The notes beneath the pieces were generated by a model. The model saw only the letters and a list, made by a program, of their open reading frames with translations, was not told the origin of the DNA and did no database searches. DNA of 37,805 nt, taken from positions 1 through 37,805 of the forward strand of contig JAEZWW010000096.1 of assembly GCA_023442945.1 (NCBI GenBank). Direction: 5' to 3'. The translations under genes were made by a program, and so were the position numbers. This document shows positions 30,846 to 37,805 of the stretch, piece after piece; positions within the stretch are counted from its first letter, which is position 1, and every line of letters starts with the position of its first letter. The stretch is from Pseudomonadota bacterium. GTDB lineage: Bacteria; Pseudomonadota; Gammaproteobacteria; Burkholderiales; Burkholderiaceae_C.

Positions 30846-32866
30846 GCCCGCTCCACCTGCACCGCGCAGTCGTAAAACGTCGGCCCGCGCCCCATGTCGG
30901 TCAGCTTCTGGCTGGTGACTTCGTTGACGTTGGTGCCGGCCAGGCCGAACTTGCGCCACCAGATGCCCAGGCCGTTGACGACGCCGGGGCGGGCGCGGGT
31001 GCTGACGTCGGCTTTGACGCGGTAGTCGCCGCGGGCGTTGAAGACGCGCACCACGGCGCCGGATTGGATGCCGCGTGTGGCGGCGTCGTCGGGGTGGATT
31101 TCCAGCAGCGGCTCGCCTTCCATGTTGCGCAGGCTTTGCACGTTGACGAAGCTGCTGTTGAGGAAGTTGCGCGCGGGCGGCGAGATCATGGCCAGCGGGT
31201 AGTCGGGCGATGCCCCGCCGGGCTCGTGGTTGGGGATGAAATCTGGCACATCAGGCCCGCCAGACGTGCGCAGGCCGCTATCAAATTGGCACTTGCCCGA
31301 CGCGGTGGGAAAGCCGCCCTCGGCGTAGGGTGCGTCGGGGATCGCCAGCGCGGCAAAGCCGTTTTGCAGCAGCGCGTTGAAGTCGATCTGGTTGCCGTAG
31401 GCCTGGCGGCACAGGGTTTCGTCGCTGTCGGCAAAGCACGGATCGTCCAAGCCCATGCGCGCGGCCAGGTCGCGGAAGATCTGGGCGTTGCTGCGCGCTT
31501 CGCCCATGGGCGCAATCGCGGGGCGGTTGAGCAGCACGTCGGTGTGGCCGTAGGCGAGGTGGATGTCCCAGTGCTCGAGCTGCGTGGTGGCGGGCAACAC
31601 GATGTCGGCGTAATCGGCCGTGTCGGTCAGGAAATGCTCGAGCACGACGGTGAACAGGTCGTCGCGCTGGAAGGCGCGCACCACCTTGGGCGATTCGGGC
31701 GCGACGGCGACGGGGTTGCTGTTGTAGACCACCAGCGCCTCGACCTGGGGGCCGAAGTCGACCGACGATGCGCGCAGCAGATCGTCGCCGATGGTGACCA
31801 TGTTGATGGTGCGCGGCGTGCGCCCGGCCAGCAGCTCGGGCCGCTGCAGCGTGGCGCGGTCGACCGGGAACTGGCCCGAGCTGGACAGCAGCACGCCGCC
31901 CGCGCGGTGGCGCCACGCACCGGTGAGCGCCGGCAGGCAGGCGATGGCGCGGATGGCGTTGCCGCCGCCGGCGCAGCGCTGCACGCCGTAGTTGACACGG
32001 ATGGCGGCCGGCGTGGTGGTGCCATAGTCGCGCGCCAGTTCAACGATTTGCGCCTCCGGTACGCCACAGACCTGCGCAGCCCGCTTCGGATTCCATAGCA
32101 GGGCGCGCGCTTTCAGCGCTTCCCAGCCGACCGTGTGGCGGGCGATGTAGTCGTGGTCCAGCCAGTCGTGCACGATCAGCTCGTGCATGACGGCCAGCGC
32201 CAGCGCGGCGTCGGTGCCGGGCAGCAGGGCGATGTGCTCGTCGCACTTGTCGGCCGTTTCGCTGCGGCGCGGGTCGATGCAGACCAGGCGCGCGCCGTTG
32301 CGGCGCGCCTGCTGCGCCAGGCGCCAGAAGTGCAGGTTGCTGCCGATGGAGTTGCTGCCCCAGATCAGGATCAGCCGGCTTTCGGCGAAGAACTCCACCT
32401 TCATGCCGACCTTGCCGCCCAGCGTGCGCGTAAACGCTTCGCCGCCGGCGGTGGAGCAAATGGTGCGGTCCAGCAGGCTGGCGCCCAGCTGGTGGAAAAA
32501 GCGCCGGTCCATCGATTCGCCCTGCACCAGGCCCATGGTGCCGGCGTAGCTGTAGGGCAGGATGGCCTGCGGGTCGCGCGCGGCGATGGCGCCCAGGCGC
32601 TGGGCGATTTCGTCCAGGGCGGCGTCCCAGCTGATGGACTCAAACCGGCCTTCGCCCTTGGCACCGACGCGCTTGAGCGGCGTCAGTACCCGCTCCGGGT
32701 GATTAGTTCTTTCGGCGTACTTCGACACCTTGGCGCACAGCACGCCATCGGTCGAAGGGTGGGCCGGGTTGCCGCGCACGCGCACCGCGCGACCATCTTC
32801 CACCGTGGTGACCAGACTGCAGGTATCCGGGCAGTCATGAGGGCAGGCGCCGACGATGTCAGGCAT
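30842..32866 (-). CDS. Molybdopterin oxidoreductase of the DMSO reductase family
   Basis: 674 residues, no signal peptide or twin arginine, so cytoplasmic. Cys 8, 12, 16 and 44 (ACPHDCPDTCSLV and GVLCAK) bind a 4Fe-4S cluster. ILIWGSNSIGSN, CIDPRRSETADKCDEHI, LPGTDAALALAVMHELI and the C-terminal cofactor domain (EIHPDDAATRGIQSGAVVRVFNARG) are family blocks. A selenocysteine or serine ligand assignment is not obvious. The subfamily is the single-subunit BisC/assimilatory-like group, so the substrate stays unknown. Residues about 526-543 coincide with a degenerate copy of the 56-bp repeat. The next gene overlaps by GTGA. It is divergent from the binding protein at 33001. Confidence 0.93.
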   Translation of the reverse strand: MPDIVGACPHDCPDTCSLVTTVEDGRAVRVRGNPAHPSTDGVLCAKVSKYAERTNHPERVLTPLKRVGAKGEGRFESISWDAALDEIAQRLGAIAARDPQAILPYSYAGTMGLVQGESMDRRFFHQLGASLLDRTICSTAGGEAFTRTLGGKVGMKVEFFAESRLILIWGSNSIGSNLHFWRLAQQARRNGARLVCIDPRRSETADKCDEHIALLPGTDAALALAVMHELIVHDWLDHDYIARHTVGWEALKARALLWNPKRAAQVCGVPEAQIVELARDYGTTTPAAIRVNYGVQRCAGGGNAIRAIACLPALTGAWRHRAGGVLLSSSGQFPVDRATLQRPELLAGRTPRTINMVTIGDDLLRASSVDFGPQVEALVVYNSNPVAVAPESPKVVRAFQRDDLFTVVLEHFLTDTADYADIVLPATTQLEHWDIHLAYGHTDVLLNRPAIAPMGEARSNAQIFRDLAARMGLDDPCFADSDETLCRQAYGNQIDFNALLQNGFAALAIPDAPYAEGGFPTASGKCQFDSGLRTSGGPDVPDFIPNHEPGGASPDYPLAMISPPARNFLNSSFVNVQSLRNMEGEPLLEIHPDDAATRGIQSGAVVRVFNARGDYRVKADVSTRARPGVVNGLGIWWRKFGLAGTNVNEVTSQKLTDMGRGPTFYDCAVQVERA
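31237..31290 (+). repeat. 56-bp-family repeat inside the oxidoreductase (R7), antisense
   Basis: On the plus strand, TGAAATCT at the left, TGCGCAGGCCGCTATCAAATT at the right (in pieces TGCGCAGGCC and GCTATCAAATT) and a middle of the right length match the family; the middle itself is weak. Unlike the other two genic copies it is read antisense, coding for about FDSGLRTSGGPDVP. Confidence 0.5.
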
Positions 32867-33000
32867 AGTGAGCGCAGGTCAGATTGTGGTGCGAAACGGA
32901 CAATCGCATAAGAAAAACCCGGATATGTAATAAAGAGTTATTGGTCACACAGTAAACTTTCGCCTGCCTTTTAGTTGTCGCAGTCCCGAAGGTTCTCCCC
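32867..33000. promoter_or_regulatory. AT-rich divergent promoter region
   Basis: A 134-base gap between divergent genes, AT-rich around 32900-32960. For the minus-strand gene TTTACT (32956-32951) and TTTATT (32934-32929) are spaced by 16 bases and could be weak promoter boxes. A short inverted repeat AATAA/TTATT lies inside. For the plus-strand gene no good pair was found. Confidence 0.35.
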
Positions 33001-34137
33001 ATGCGTCACCCATTTTCATCCAATCGTCGTCGGTTTGTTCAGGTCCTGGGCGCGAGCGCCGCCGTGGGTGCAGGCTGGGTGCGCGCACAGGACAACCGCA
33101 TCTGGTTGGGCCAGTCGGCGGCCTTCACCGGCCCGTCGATGCAATTGGGCAAGCAGTTCCACGCCGGCGCGCAGCTGTACTTCCAGCAGCTGGCCGCCCA
33201 AGGCGGTGTGAACGGCCGGCCCGTCGAAATCCGCCAGCTGGACGACGGTTACGAGCCCGACCGCTGCGCCAGCAACACCGAAAAGCTCATCAGGGACGAG
33301 GTCTTTGCCTTGTTCGGCTACATCGGCACGCCGACCAGCCTGGTGGCGCTGCCCATGGCGTCGGCCGCGCGGGTGCCGTTCATCGCTCCCTTCTCCGGCG
33401 CAACGGTGCTGCGCGCGCCCTTCAAGCGCGAAGCCTTCCACGTGCGCGCTTCCTACGACGATGAGACGGAGGTGATCGTCAAGCAGCTGACGCACCTGCA
33501 CCAGGACCGCATCGCCGTGCTCTACCAGAACGACGCCTACGGCAAGGCCGGGCTGGCCGGTGTGACGCAGGCGCTGGCCGCGCGCAAGCTGCGCCCCGTG
33601 GCCGAGGCGACGGCGGAGCGCAACTCCACCGATGTGGCCGCCGCCGTGGCCAAACTGGCCGGGTCGGGCGCGCAGGCGATCGTGCAGGTCAGCGCGTACA
33701 AGACCAGCGCCGCCTTCATCCGCGCGGCGCGCAAGGCCGGGTTCGGCGGCACCTTCTACAACGTGTCTTTCGTCGGCACGCAGGCGCTGGCCGACGAGCT
33801 GGGCAAGGACGGCGCGGGCGTGGTGGTGTCGCAGGTCATGCCATCGCCCTACAACCCGGCGCGGCCGATCTCGCGCGAGTTCGTCGCCGCCGCGCAAAAA
33901 AGCGGCCAGGTGCAGCCCAACTATTCGAGCATGGAAGGCTATCTGGCGGCCAAGGTGTTTGCCGAAGGCCTGCGCCGCGCCGGCGGCAAGCCAACGCGCG
34001 AGAGCCTGATCGCCGCGCTGGAGTCCATCAACGAAGACGTCGGCGGCTACCGTGTCGGCTTTGCGCCCAACAACCACGTCGCCTCGCGCTTTGTTGAGCT
34101 GTCGATGCTGACGGGCGACGGCCGCGTAAGAACCTGA
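33001..34137 (+). CDS. Tat-exported branched-chain amino-acid-type binding protein
   Basis: 378 residues with GAAGG 8 bases before the ATG. The N-terminus NRRRFVQVLGASAAVGAG is a twin-arginine signal, cleaved after about WVRA. The mature protein is a Peripla_BP_6 (LivK-like) receptor: IWLGQSAAFTGPSMQLG, AGAQLYFQQLAAQGGVNG, VFALFGYIGTPTSLVALP and RIAVLYQNDAYGKAGL. No permease or ATPase genes are nearby, so it is an orphan receptor that must pair with a transporter elsewhere or act in sensing. The ligand is unknown. The long repeat Q2 begins right at its stop. Confidence 0.9.
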   Translation: MRHPFSSNRRRFVQVLGASAAVGAGWVRAQDNRIWLGQSAAFTGPSMQLGKQFHAGAQLYFQQLAAQGGVNGRPVEIRQLDDGYEPDRCASNTEKLIRDEVFALFGYIGTPTSLVALPMASAARVPFIAPFSGATVLRAPFKREAFHVRASYDDETEVIVKQLTHLHQDRIAVLYQNDAYGKAGLAGVTQALAARKLRPVAEATAERNSTDVAAAVAKLAGSGAQAIVQVSAYKTSAAFIRAARKAGFGGTFYNVSFVGTQALADELGKDGAGVVVSQVMPSPYNPARPISREFVAAAQKSGQVQPNYSSMEGYLAAKVFAEGLRRAGGKPTRESLIAALESINEDVGGYRVGFAPNNHVASRFVELSMLTGDGRVRT

Positions 34138-34328
34138 AGCGCACCCCCCCTGAGCCAGGGCGAAGACTGACACTGCTCCGCGGTAGCGGCTTCCCCCTCT
34201 CTCCCCGCGCTGACGCGCTGCGGGAGGGACGCAGCCAGTGCTGCGGGCGGCCCTGGCACGACCGCATGACGGGTCGGCGCGCGCCTTGGCGACTCTGCGC
34301 GAGCGCAATGCCCGCCCGGAAGATTCAG
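34138..34328 (+). repeat. Long GC-rich intergenic repeat, copy 2 (Q2)
   Basis: Most of a 327-base gap. It shares with the copy at 28606 the order CCCCCTGAG, CGGCTTCCCCCTCT, CGCGCTG and GGGAGGGACG just after a gene stop, with an insertion near 34160-34185. As in the first copy, a 56-bp-family repeat follows. No gene, promoter or ribosome site is evident until the ATG at 34465. Confidence 0.55.
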
Positions 34329-34384
34329 GCAAATCGCGCGCCAGCCCTACAACCATTTGCGCGACCAGCTTCCAATTCAATAGC
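34329..34384 (+). repeat. 56-bp-family interspersed repeat, intergenic copy (R3)
   Basis: Exactly 56 bases and gap-free against the copy at 28820, with 37 identical positions by my count. It shares CCCTACAACCA with the copy at 19669, suggesting a subfamily. It lies 80 bases before the M20 gene. Confidence 0.65.
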
Positions 34385-34464
34385 AAATCGCACCCTGATC
34401 CGCCGCGCTGGGGTCTTCCCCCTGGACTGCCCACGCGCGCACCAGCCGCGCTAGACTGCGGTGC

Positions 34465-35715
34465 ATGAAGCTGATCGACTCCCTCCTCACCCAGGCCGCC
34501 GGCATCGCTGCCGTGCGGCGCGACATCCACGCGCACCCCGAGCTGTGCTTTGAAGAGGTGCGCACCGCCGACCTGGTGGCGGCCAAGCTGACGGAATGGG
34601 GCATCCCCGTGCACCGTGGCCTGGGCACAACCGGGGTGGTCGGCATCGTGCACGGGCGCGACGGCGGCAAGAGCGGTCGCGCCATTGGCCTGCGCGCCGA
34701 CATGGACGCGCTGCCGATGACCGAGTTCAACACCTTCAAGCACGCCAGCCAACACCAGGGCAAGATGCACGCCTGCGGCCACGATGGCCACACCGCCATG
34801 TTGCTGGCCGCGGCGCAGCACTTTGCGGCGAACCGCAACTTTGATGGCACCGTCTACCTGATCTTCCAGCCGGCTGAAGAAGGTGGCGGCGGCGCGCGCG
34901 AGATGATCAAGGAAGGCCTGTTCACCCAATTCCCGATGGAAGCGGTGTTCGGCATGCACAACTGGCCCGGCCCGCAAGTGGGCACAATGGCCGTGTCCGC
35001 CGGCCCGGTGATGGCGTCCAGCAACGAATTCAAGATCACCATCACCGGCAAGGGCGGCCACGCCGCCCTGCCCTACACCGGCATCGACCCGGTGCCGATC
35101 GCCTGCCAGATCGTGCAGGGCTTCCAGACCATCCTGACGCGCAACAAGAAGCCGGTCGAAGCGGGCGTGATCTCGGTCACCATGATCCACGCCGGTGAAG
35201 CCACCAACGTCATTCCCGACAGCTGCGAGCTGCAAGGCACGGTGCGCACCTTCACCTTCGAGACGCTGGACCTGATCGAAAAGCGCATGAAGGAAATCGC
35301 CGACGGCCTGTGCGCCGCCTTTGGCGCGACCTGCGACTTCCACTTCCACCGCAACTACCCGCCGACCATCAACACGCCGTACGAAGCCGAGTTCTGCCGC
35401 GGCGTGATGGCCGACATCGTGGGCCCGGACAACGCCGAGCCGCAAGAGCCCACCATGGGCGCCGAAGACTTCTCCTTCATGCTGCAGGAAAAGCCGGGCG
35501 CGTACTGCTTCATCGCCAACGGCGACGGTGCCCACCGCGGTGCCTACGAAGGCGGCGGCCACGACGCCGGCCCCTGCACGCTGCACAACCCGCACTACGA
35601 CTTCAACGACGACCTGATCCCGCTGGGCGCCACCTACTGGGTGCGCCTGGCCGAGCAGTGGCTGGCCCACCAGCCGCCCGCCGACCGGCCGATGCCCAAG
35701 GGCGCAGGCAAATAA
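34465..35715 (+). CDS. M20-family amidohydrolase (hippurate/N-acyl amino acid hydrolase type)
   Basis: 416 residues, cytoplasmic. RRDIHAHPELCFEE opens the domain; zinc ligands are in MHACGHDGHTAM, QPAEEGGGGAREM and GMHNWPGPQVG, and EPTMGAEDFSFML supplies the last one. A dimerisation lid lies at about 190-300 (ITGKGGHAALPYTGIDPV). This matches the HipO/IAA-amino-acid hydrolase group that removes acyl groups from amino acids. It is one of three plus-strand genes in a row with hydrolase-type partners; a catabolic role is inferred, the substrate is not known. Confidence 0.95.
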   Translation: MKLIDSLLTQAAGIAAVRRDIHAHPELCFEEVRTADLVAAKLTEWGIPVHRGLGTTGVVGIVHGRDGGKSGRAIGLRADMDALPMTEFNTFKHASQHQGKMHACGHDGHTAMLLAAAQHFAANRNFDGTVYLIFQPAEEGGGGAREMIKEGLFTQFPMEAVFGMHNWPGPQVGTMAVSAGPVMASSNEFKITITGKGGHAALPYTGIDPVPIACQIVQGFQTILTRNKKPVEAGVISVTMIHAGEATNVIPDSCELQGTVRTFTFETLDLIEKRMKEIADGLCAAFGATCDFHFHRNYPPTINTPYEAEFCRGVMADIVGPDNAEPQEPTMGAEDFSFMLQEKPGAYCFIANGDGAHRGAYEGGGHDAGPCTLHNPHYDFNDDLIPLGATYWVRLAEQWLAHQPPADRPMPKGAGK

Positions 35716-35749
35716 GCGCCGGCCGGCCCGTCGCCGTTTCGCTCCCGCC

Positions 35750-36184
35750 GTGACCACCCGCCCAGCGCCCGCGTTCAGCGCGGGCTTTGGCCCCGCCACG
35801 CCGCTGCTGCGCCTGTTTGATGAGGCGCACACCCGCGCCTTCTACGTCGACTTTCTGGGCTTCACGGTCGATTGGGAGCACCGCTTCGGCGACAACTTCC
35901 CGCTGTACCTGCAGGTCTCGCTCGGCGGCTGCGTGCTGCACCTGACCAGCCACTACGGCGACTGCAGCCCCGGCGGCGCGGTGCGCATCCCGGTGGCCGA
36001 CGTCGCCACCCTCACCGCCTTGCAGCAGCGCCTGCTGGCGGCCGATTTCCGTTACGCCAAGCCCGGCCTGGAAGACATGCCCTGGGGCACGCGCGAGCTG
36101 CACCTGGGCGACCCGGCCGGCAACCGCCTGGACTTTTTTGCCGACCTGCCCCCTGCCAACAACAAAGCCGAGGAGACCCCATGA
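35750..36184 (+). CDS. VOC-superfamily (glyoxalase/bleomycin-resistance-like) protein
   Basis: 144 residues from a GTG at 35750, the only start that gives the whole domain. It is one VOC unit with paired beta-alpha-beta modules: LLRLFDEAHTRAFYVDFLGFTVDWEHR, then VLHLTSHYGD, and later ADFRYAKPGLEDMPWGTRELHLGDPAGNRLDFF. This order is that of bleomycin-binding-type and glyoxalase-like proteins. The exact function is open. The stop overlaps the next start as ATGA. Confidence 0.85.
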   Translation: MTTRPAPAFSAGFGPATPLLRLFDEAHTRAFYVDFLGFTVDWEHRFGDNFPLYLQVSLGGCVLHLTSHYGDCSPGGAVRIPVADVATLTALQQRLLAADFRYAKPGLEDMPWGTRELHLGDPAGNRLDFFADLPPANNKAEETP

Positions 36185-37287
36185 TCCCCATTCCCGACGC
36201 CTTTTCCCCCAGCTACGCCAAAGCCCGCGTCAAGTTCCTGGAAGCCGCCGCCACCGACGGCCTGCGCATCGAATCCTTCAACCACCCCCTGCCCGGCCGC
36301 GACGGCGAGCAGCTGGCCATGGACGTCGCGCTGGACGGCAGCCCGGACGCCGAGCGCCTCTTGATCGTCAGCAGCGCCTGCCACGGCGTGGAAGGCTATT
36401 GCGGCAGCGGCGTGCAGGTGTTTGCCCTGCACGACGACGAATGGCGCGCCAAGGCGCGTGACGCCGGCGTGGCCGTGCTCTACATCCACGCGCTCAACCC
36501 CTACGGCTTTTCCCACGTGCGCCGCGTCACGCAGGAAAACGTCGACCTGAACCGCAACTTCCACGACTTCAGCCAGCCCCTGCCCGTCAACGCCGCCTAC
36601 CGCGACGTGCACGACCTGCTCTTCCCCGCCACCTGGCCGCCGGACGACGCCAACCGCGCTGCCGTGCAGAACTACATTGAAACCAAGGGTCTGGGCGCCT
36701 GGCAGGCCGCCATCTCCAGCGGCCAGTACGAGTACCCCGACGGCCTGTTCTTCGGGGGCACCGCGCCCACCTGGAGCCACCAGACCCTGCGCCAGGTGTT
36801 GGCCAAGTACGCCAGCCGCGCCAGCGACATCGCCTGGATCGACATCCACACCGGCCTCGGCCCCAACGGCGTGGGCGAACCGATCTACGCCGGCAACGAC
36901 GACGCGGACACCGTCGCCCGCGCCCGCCGCTGGTGGGGCCAGCACGTCACCTCCATCTACGACGGCAGCTCCAGCAGCCCGCTGCTGCGCGGCCTGATGT
37001 GGAACGCGATCTACGACGCCGCTCCGAACGCGCGCTACACCGGCATCGCGATGGAATACGGCACCGAGCCGGTGACCGAGGTGATGGATGCCCTGCGCGG
37101 CGACCACTGGCTGGCCCAGCACCCCGAAGCCCCGGCGGAGCTCGCCGCGCAGATCAAGGCGCGGGTGCTGGCGGCCTTCTACACCGACACCGATGCGTGG
37201 AAGGGCCAGATCATCAGCCAGGCGCGCCAGGCGATGTTCCAGGCGGTGGATGGGATGGCGGGCGCTGGGGATCCGGCAGCGGCTTGA
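36181..37287 (+). CDS. DUF2817 / M14-like zinc carboxypeptidase
   Basis: 368 residues from the ATG at 36181 (overlap ATGA with the VOC gene). Zinc-site residues are visible: H68 and E71 in ACHGVEGYCGSG and H223 in WIDIHTGLGPNG. The block HALNPYGFSHVRRVTQENVDLNRNF is the M14-like substrate-binding region, and MEYGTEP supplies the probable catalytic Glu. This matches DUF2817 proteins, a branch of the M14 carboxypeptidases. Cytoplasmic, no signal peptide. The substrate is unknown. A 56-bp-family repeat starts 8 bases after its stop. Confidence 0.9.
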   Translation: MIPIPDAFSPSYAKARVKFLEAAATDGLRIESFNHPLPGRDGEQLAMDVALDGSPDAERLLIVSSACHGVEGYCGSGVQVFALHDDEWRAKARDAGVAVLYIHALNPYGFSHVRRVTQENVDLNRNFHDFSQPLPVNAAYRDVHDLLFPATWPPDDANRAAVQNYIETKGLGAWQAAISSGQYEYPDGLFFGGTAPTWSHQTLRQVLAKYASRASDIAWIDIHTGLGPNGVGEPIYAGNDDADTVARARRWWGQHVTSIYDGSSSSPLLRGLMWNAIYDAAPNARYTGIAMEYGTEPVTEVMDALRGDHWLAQHPEAPAELAAQIKARVLAAFYTDTDAWKGQIISQARQAMFQAVDGMAGAGDPAAA

Positions 37288-37294
37288 TTTTTGA

Positions 37295-37350
37295 TCATAT
37301 CGGCCTTTGGCCCTACGCGGAATTGCGCGGGTAGCTATTGAATTTGTAGT
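37295..37350 (+). repeat. 56-bp-family interspersed repeat, intergenic copy (R2)
   Basis: 56 bases, gap-free against the 28820 copy with 42 identical positions. It keeps the GGCC-TTT-GGCC hairpin and the right end TGAATTTGTAG. Confidence 0.75.
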
Positions 37351-37390
37351 CGCTCGTTCGCTGAGCGCTCGTTCAGCGACGGTGCTTAAA

Positions 37391-37805
37391 CGGCGTTGGG
37401 AGGCCGGGTCTCGGCCCGGCGGCCGAGGCACTTTTCTTTGCTTCGCCAAAGAAAAGTCCCCAAAAGAAAGGCGACCCCACGTCTGCGACCCCTGCGCTGC
37501 GCGCAGGGGCAAACCTGCGTCGCGCTTCTGGCGGGGTGGGCCGCAGGAACTCGCTTCGCGCTTGCAGCGCTTCGCTCAGACAACTTCGGCCAGTCAGTTC
37601 ACGAAGCGCGTGCATGCTTCGCTGCACGCACCACCCCGCCAGAACCACGCCACAGGCGCAGCCTCAAGGGGTGTTGAACAGCCACTCGGGCCATCGCTGC
37701 GCTCGGCCCTGGGTCCGCGGCGCGTAGCGCGCGCGCGGTGGGGGCCGCGCAAAGCGATGGCCCGTCACGTCGTCCACCCCTGTGGACGTGCCGAGGAGCG
37801 CAGGG
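37391..37805. repeat. Hairpin-rich intergenic repeat region to the window edge
   Basis: No convincing gene; the open frames here are GC-driven. There are several exact inverted repeats. ACTTTTCTTTG pairs with CAAAGAAAAGT around a CTTCGC loop (37430-37457). TTCTGGCGGGGTGG pairs with its complement 91 bases away (37526-37539 with 37631-37644). GGGCCATCGCT pairs with AGCGATGGCCC (37688-37698 with 37753-37763). GTCCAC pairs with GTGGAC near 37772-37787. The first hairpin plus the following AAAAGAAAGGCGACC is a motif I recall as widespread in Burkholderiales intergenic DNA. Confidence 0.65.

Noticed and set aside
30362..32098. 578-codon plus-strand open frame opposite the oxidoreductase
   Set aside because: No domain or signal; the opposite strand carries all catalytic motifs of a molybdo-enzyme.
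33016..35832. 938-codon minus-strand open frame
   Set aside because: Antisense to the binding protein and the M20 hydrolase, which have full domain motifs; a high-GC mirror frame.
19669..37350. The 56-bp repeats as ends of an insertion sequence
   Set aside because: No transposase or terminal pairing is seen between copies, and copies differ too much to be ends of one element.
36052..37512. 486-codon minus-strand frame opposite the DUF2817 gene
   Set aside because: Antisense mirror; it also runs through the repeat region after 37287.
37373..37727. Small open frames on both strands in the right-hand repeat region
   Set aside because: They follow the inverted repeats, have no ribosome sites and overlap each other on both strands.

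Overview
This window looks like chromosomal DNA of a high-GC betaproteobacterium in the Burkholderiales, most likely the Comamonadaceae. The grounds are a GC-rich third codon position over most of the window, an Xps-ordered type II secretion (T2SS) operon, a PF05597-type phasin, a one-domain acyl-CoA-binding protein and families of short interspersed repeats that I associate with Comamonadaceae genomes. The taxonomic call is inference, because no rRNA or other marker gene is present.

Positions 1-25303 are entirely on the minus strand and form one cell-surface region. In order of transcription it starts with rmlB-rmlD-rmlA-rmlC (dTDP-L-rhamnose synthesis) and two glycosyltransferases, mostly joined by 4-base start/stop overlaps (25303-19735). 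Next comes a complete T2SS operon, gspE-F-G-H-I-J-K-L-M-N(C-like)-D, followed by a small lipoprotein (19613-8444). A free-standing gene for an exported protein of unknown family follows (8276-7365), with a heavily folded 3' UTR and a strong terminator. The last block is a propeller-like lipoprotein, a SurA/PpiC-type prolyl isomerase, a GT2 glycosyltransferase, an unusual glycosyltransferase made of two tandem WsaF-like units, and a Wzm/Wzt glycan ABC exporter whose ATPase runs off the left edge (7209-1). A plausible joint role is building a rhamnose-containing surface glycan and exporting at least one abundant protein, possibly a surface-coat protein. That link is inference.

Positions 25451-28605 are on the plus strand: a phasin-like protein, a TonB-like/DUF3108 protein, a TetR-family regulator, a TPR-like protein with a perfect inverted repeat against its start codon, and an acyl-CoA-binding protein. 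Positions 28933-32866 are a minus-strand operon of a cytoplasmic molybdopterin oxidoreductase, a SAM methyltransferase and a PF10023 lipoprotein peptidase. Positions 33001-37287 are plus-strand: an orphan Tat-exported amino-acid-type binding protein, an M20 amidohydrolase, a VOC-family protein and a DUF2817/M14-like peptidase.

The most unusual DNA-level signal is a family of roughly 56-bp repeats. I find four intergenic copies and three degenerate copies inside coding sequences (rmlD, the PF10023 peptidase and the oxidoreductase) that stay in frame, reminiscent of the ORF-invading Rickettsia palindromic elements. Two intergenic copies follow a second, longer GC-rich repeat, and another lies next to a hairpin-rich stretch at the right end. 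No copy was seen in 1-19.6 kb. I found no tRNA, rRNA, CRISPR array, transposase or integrase.
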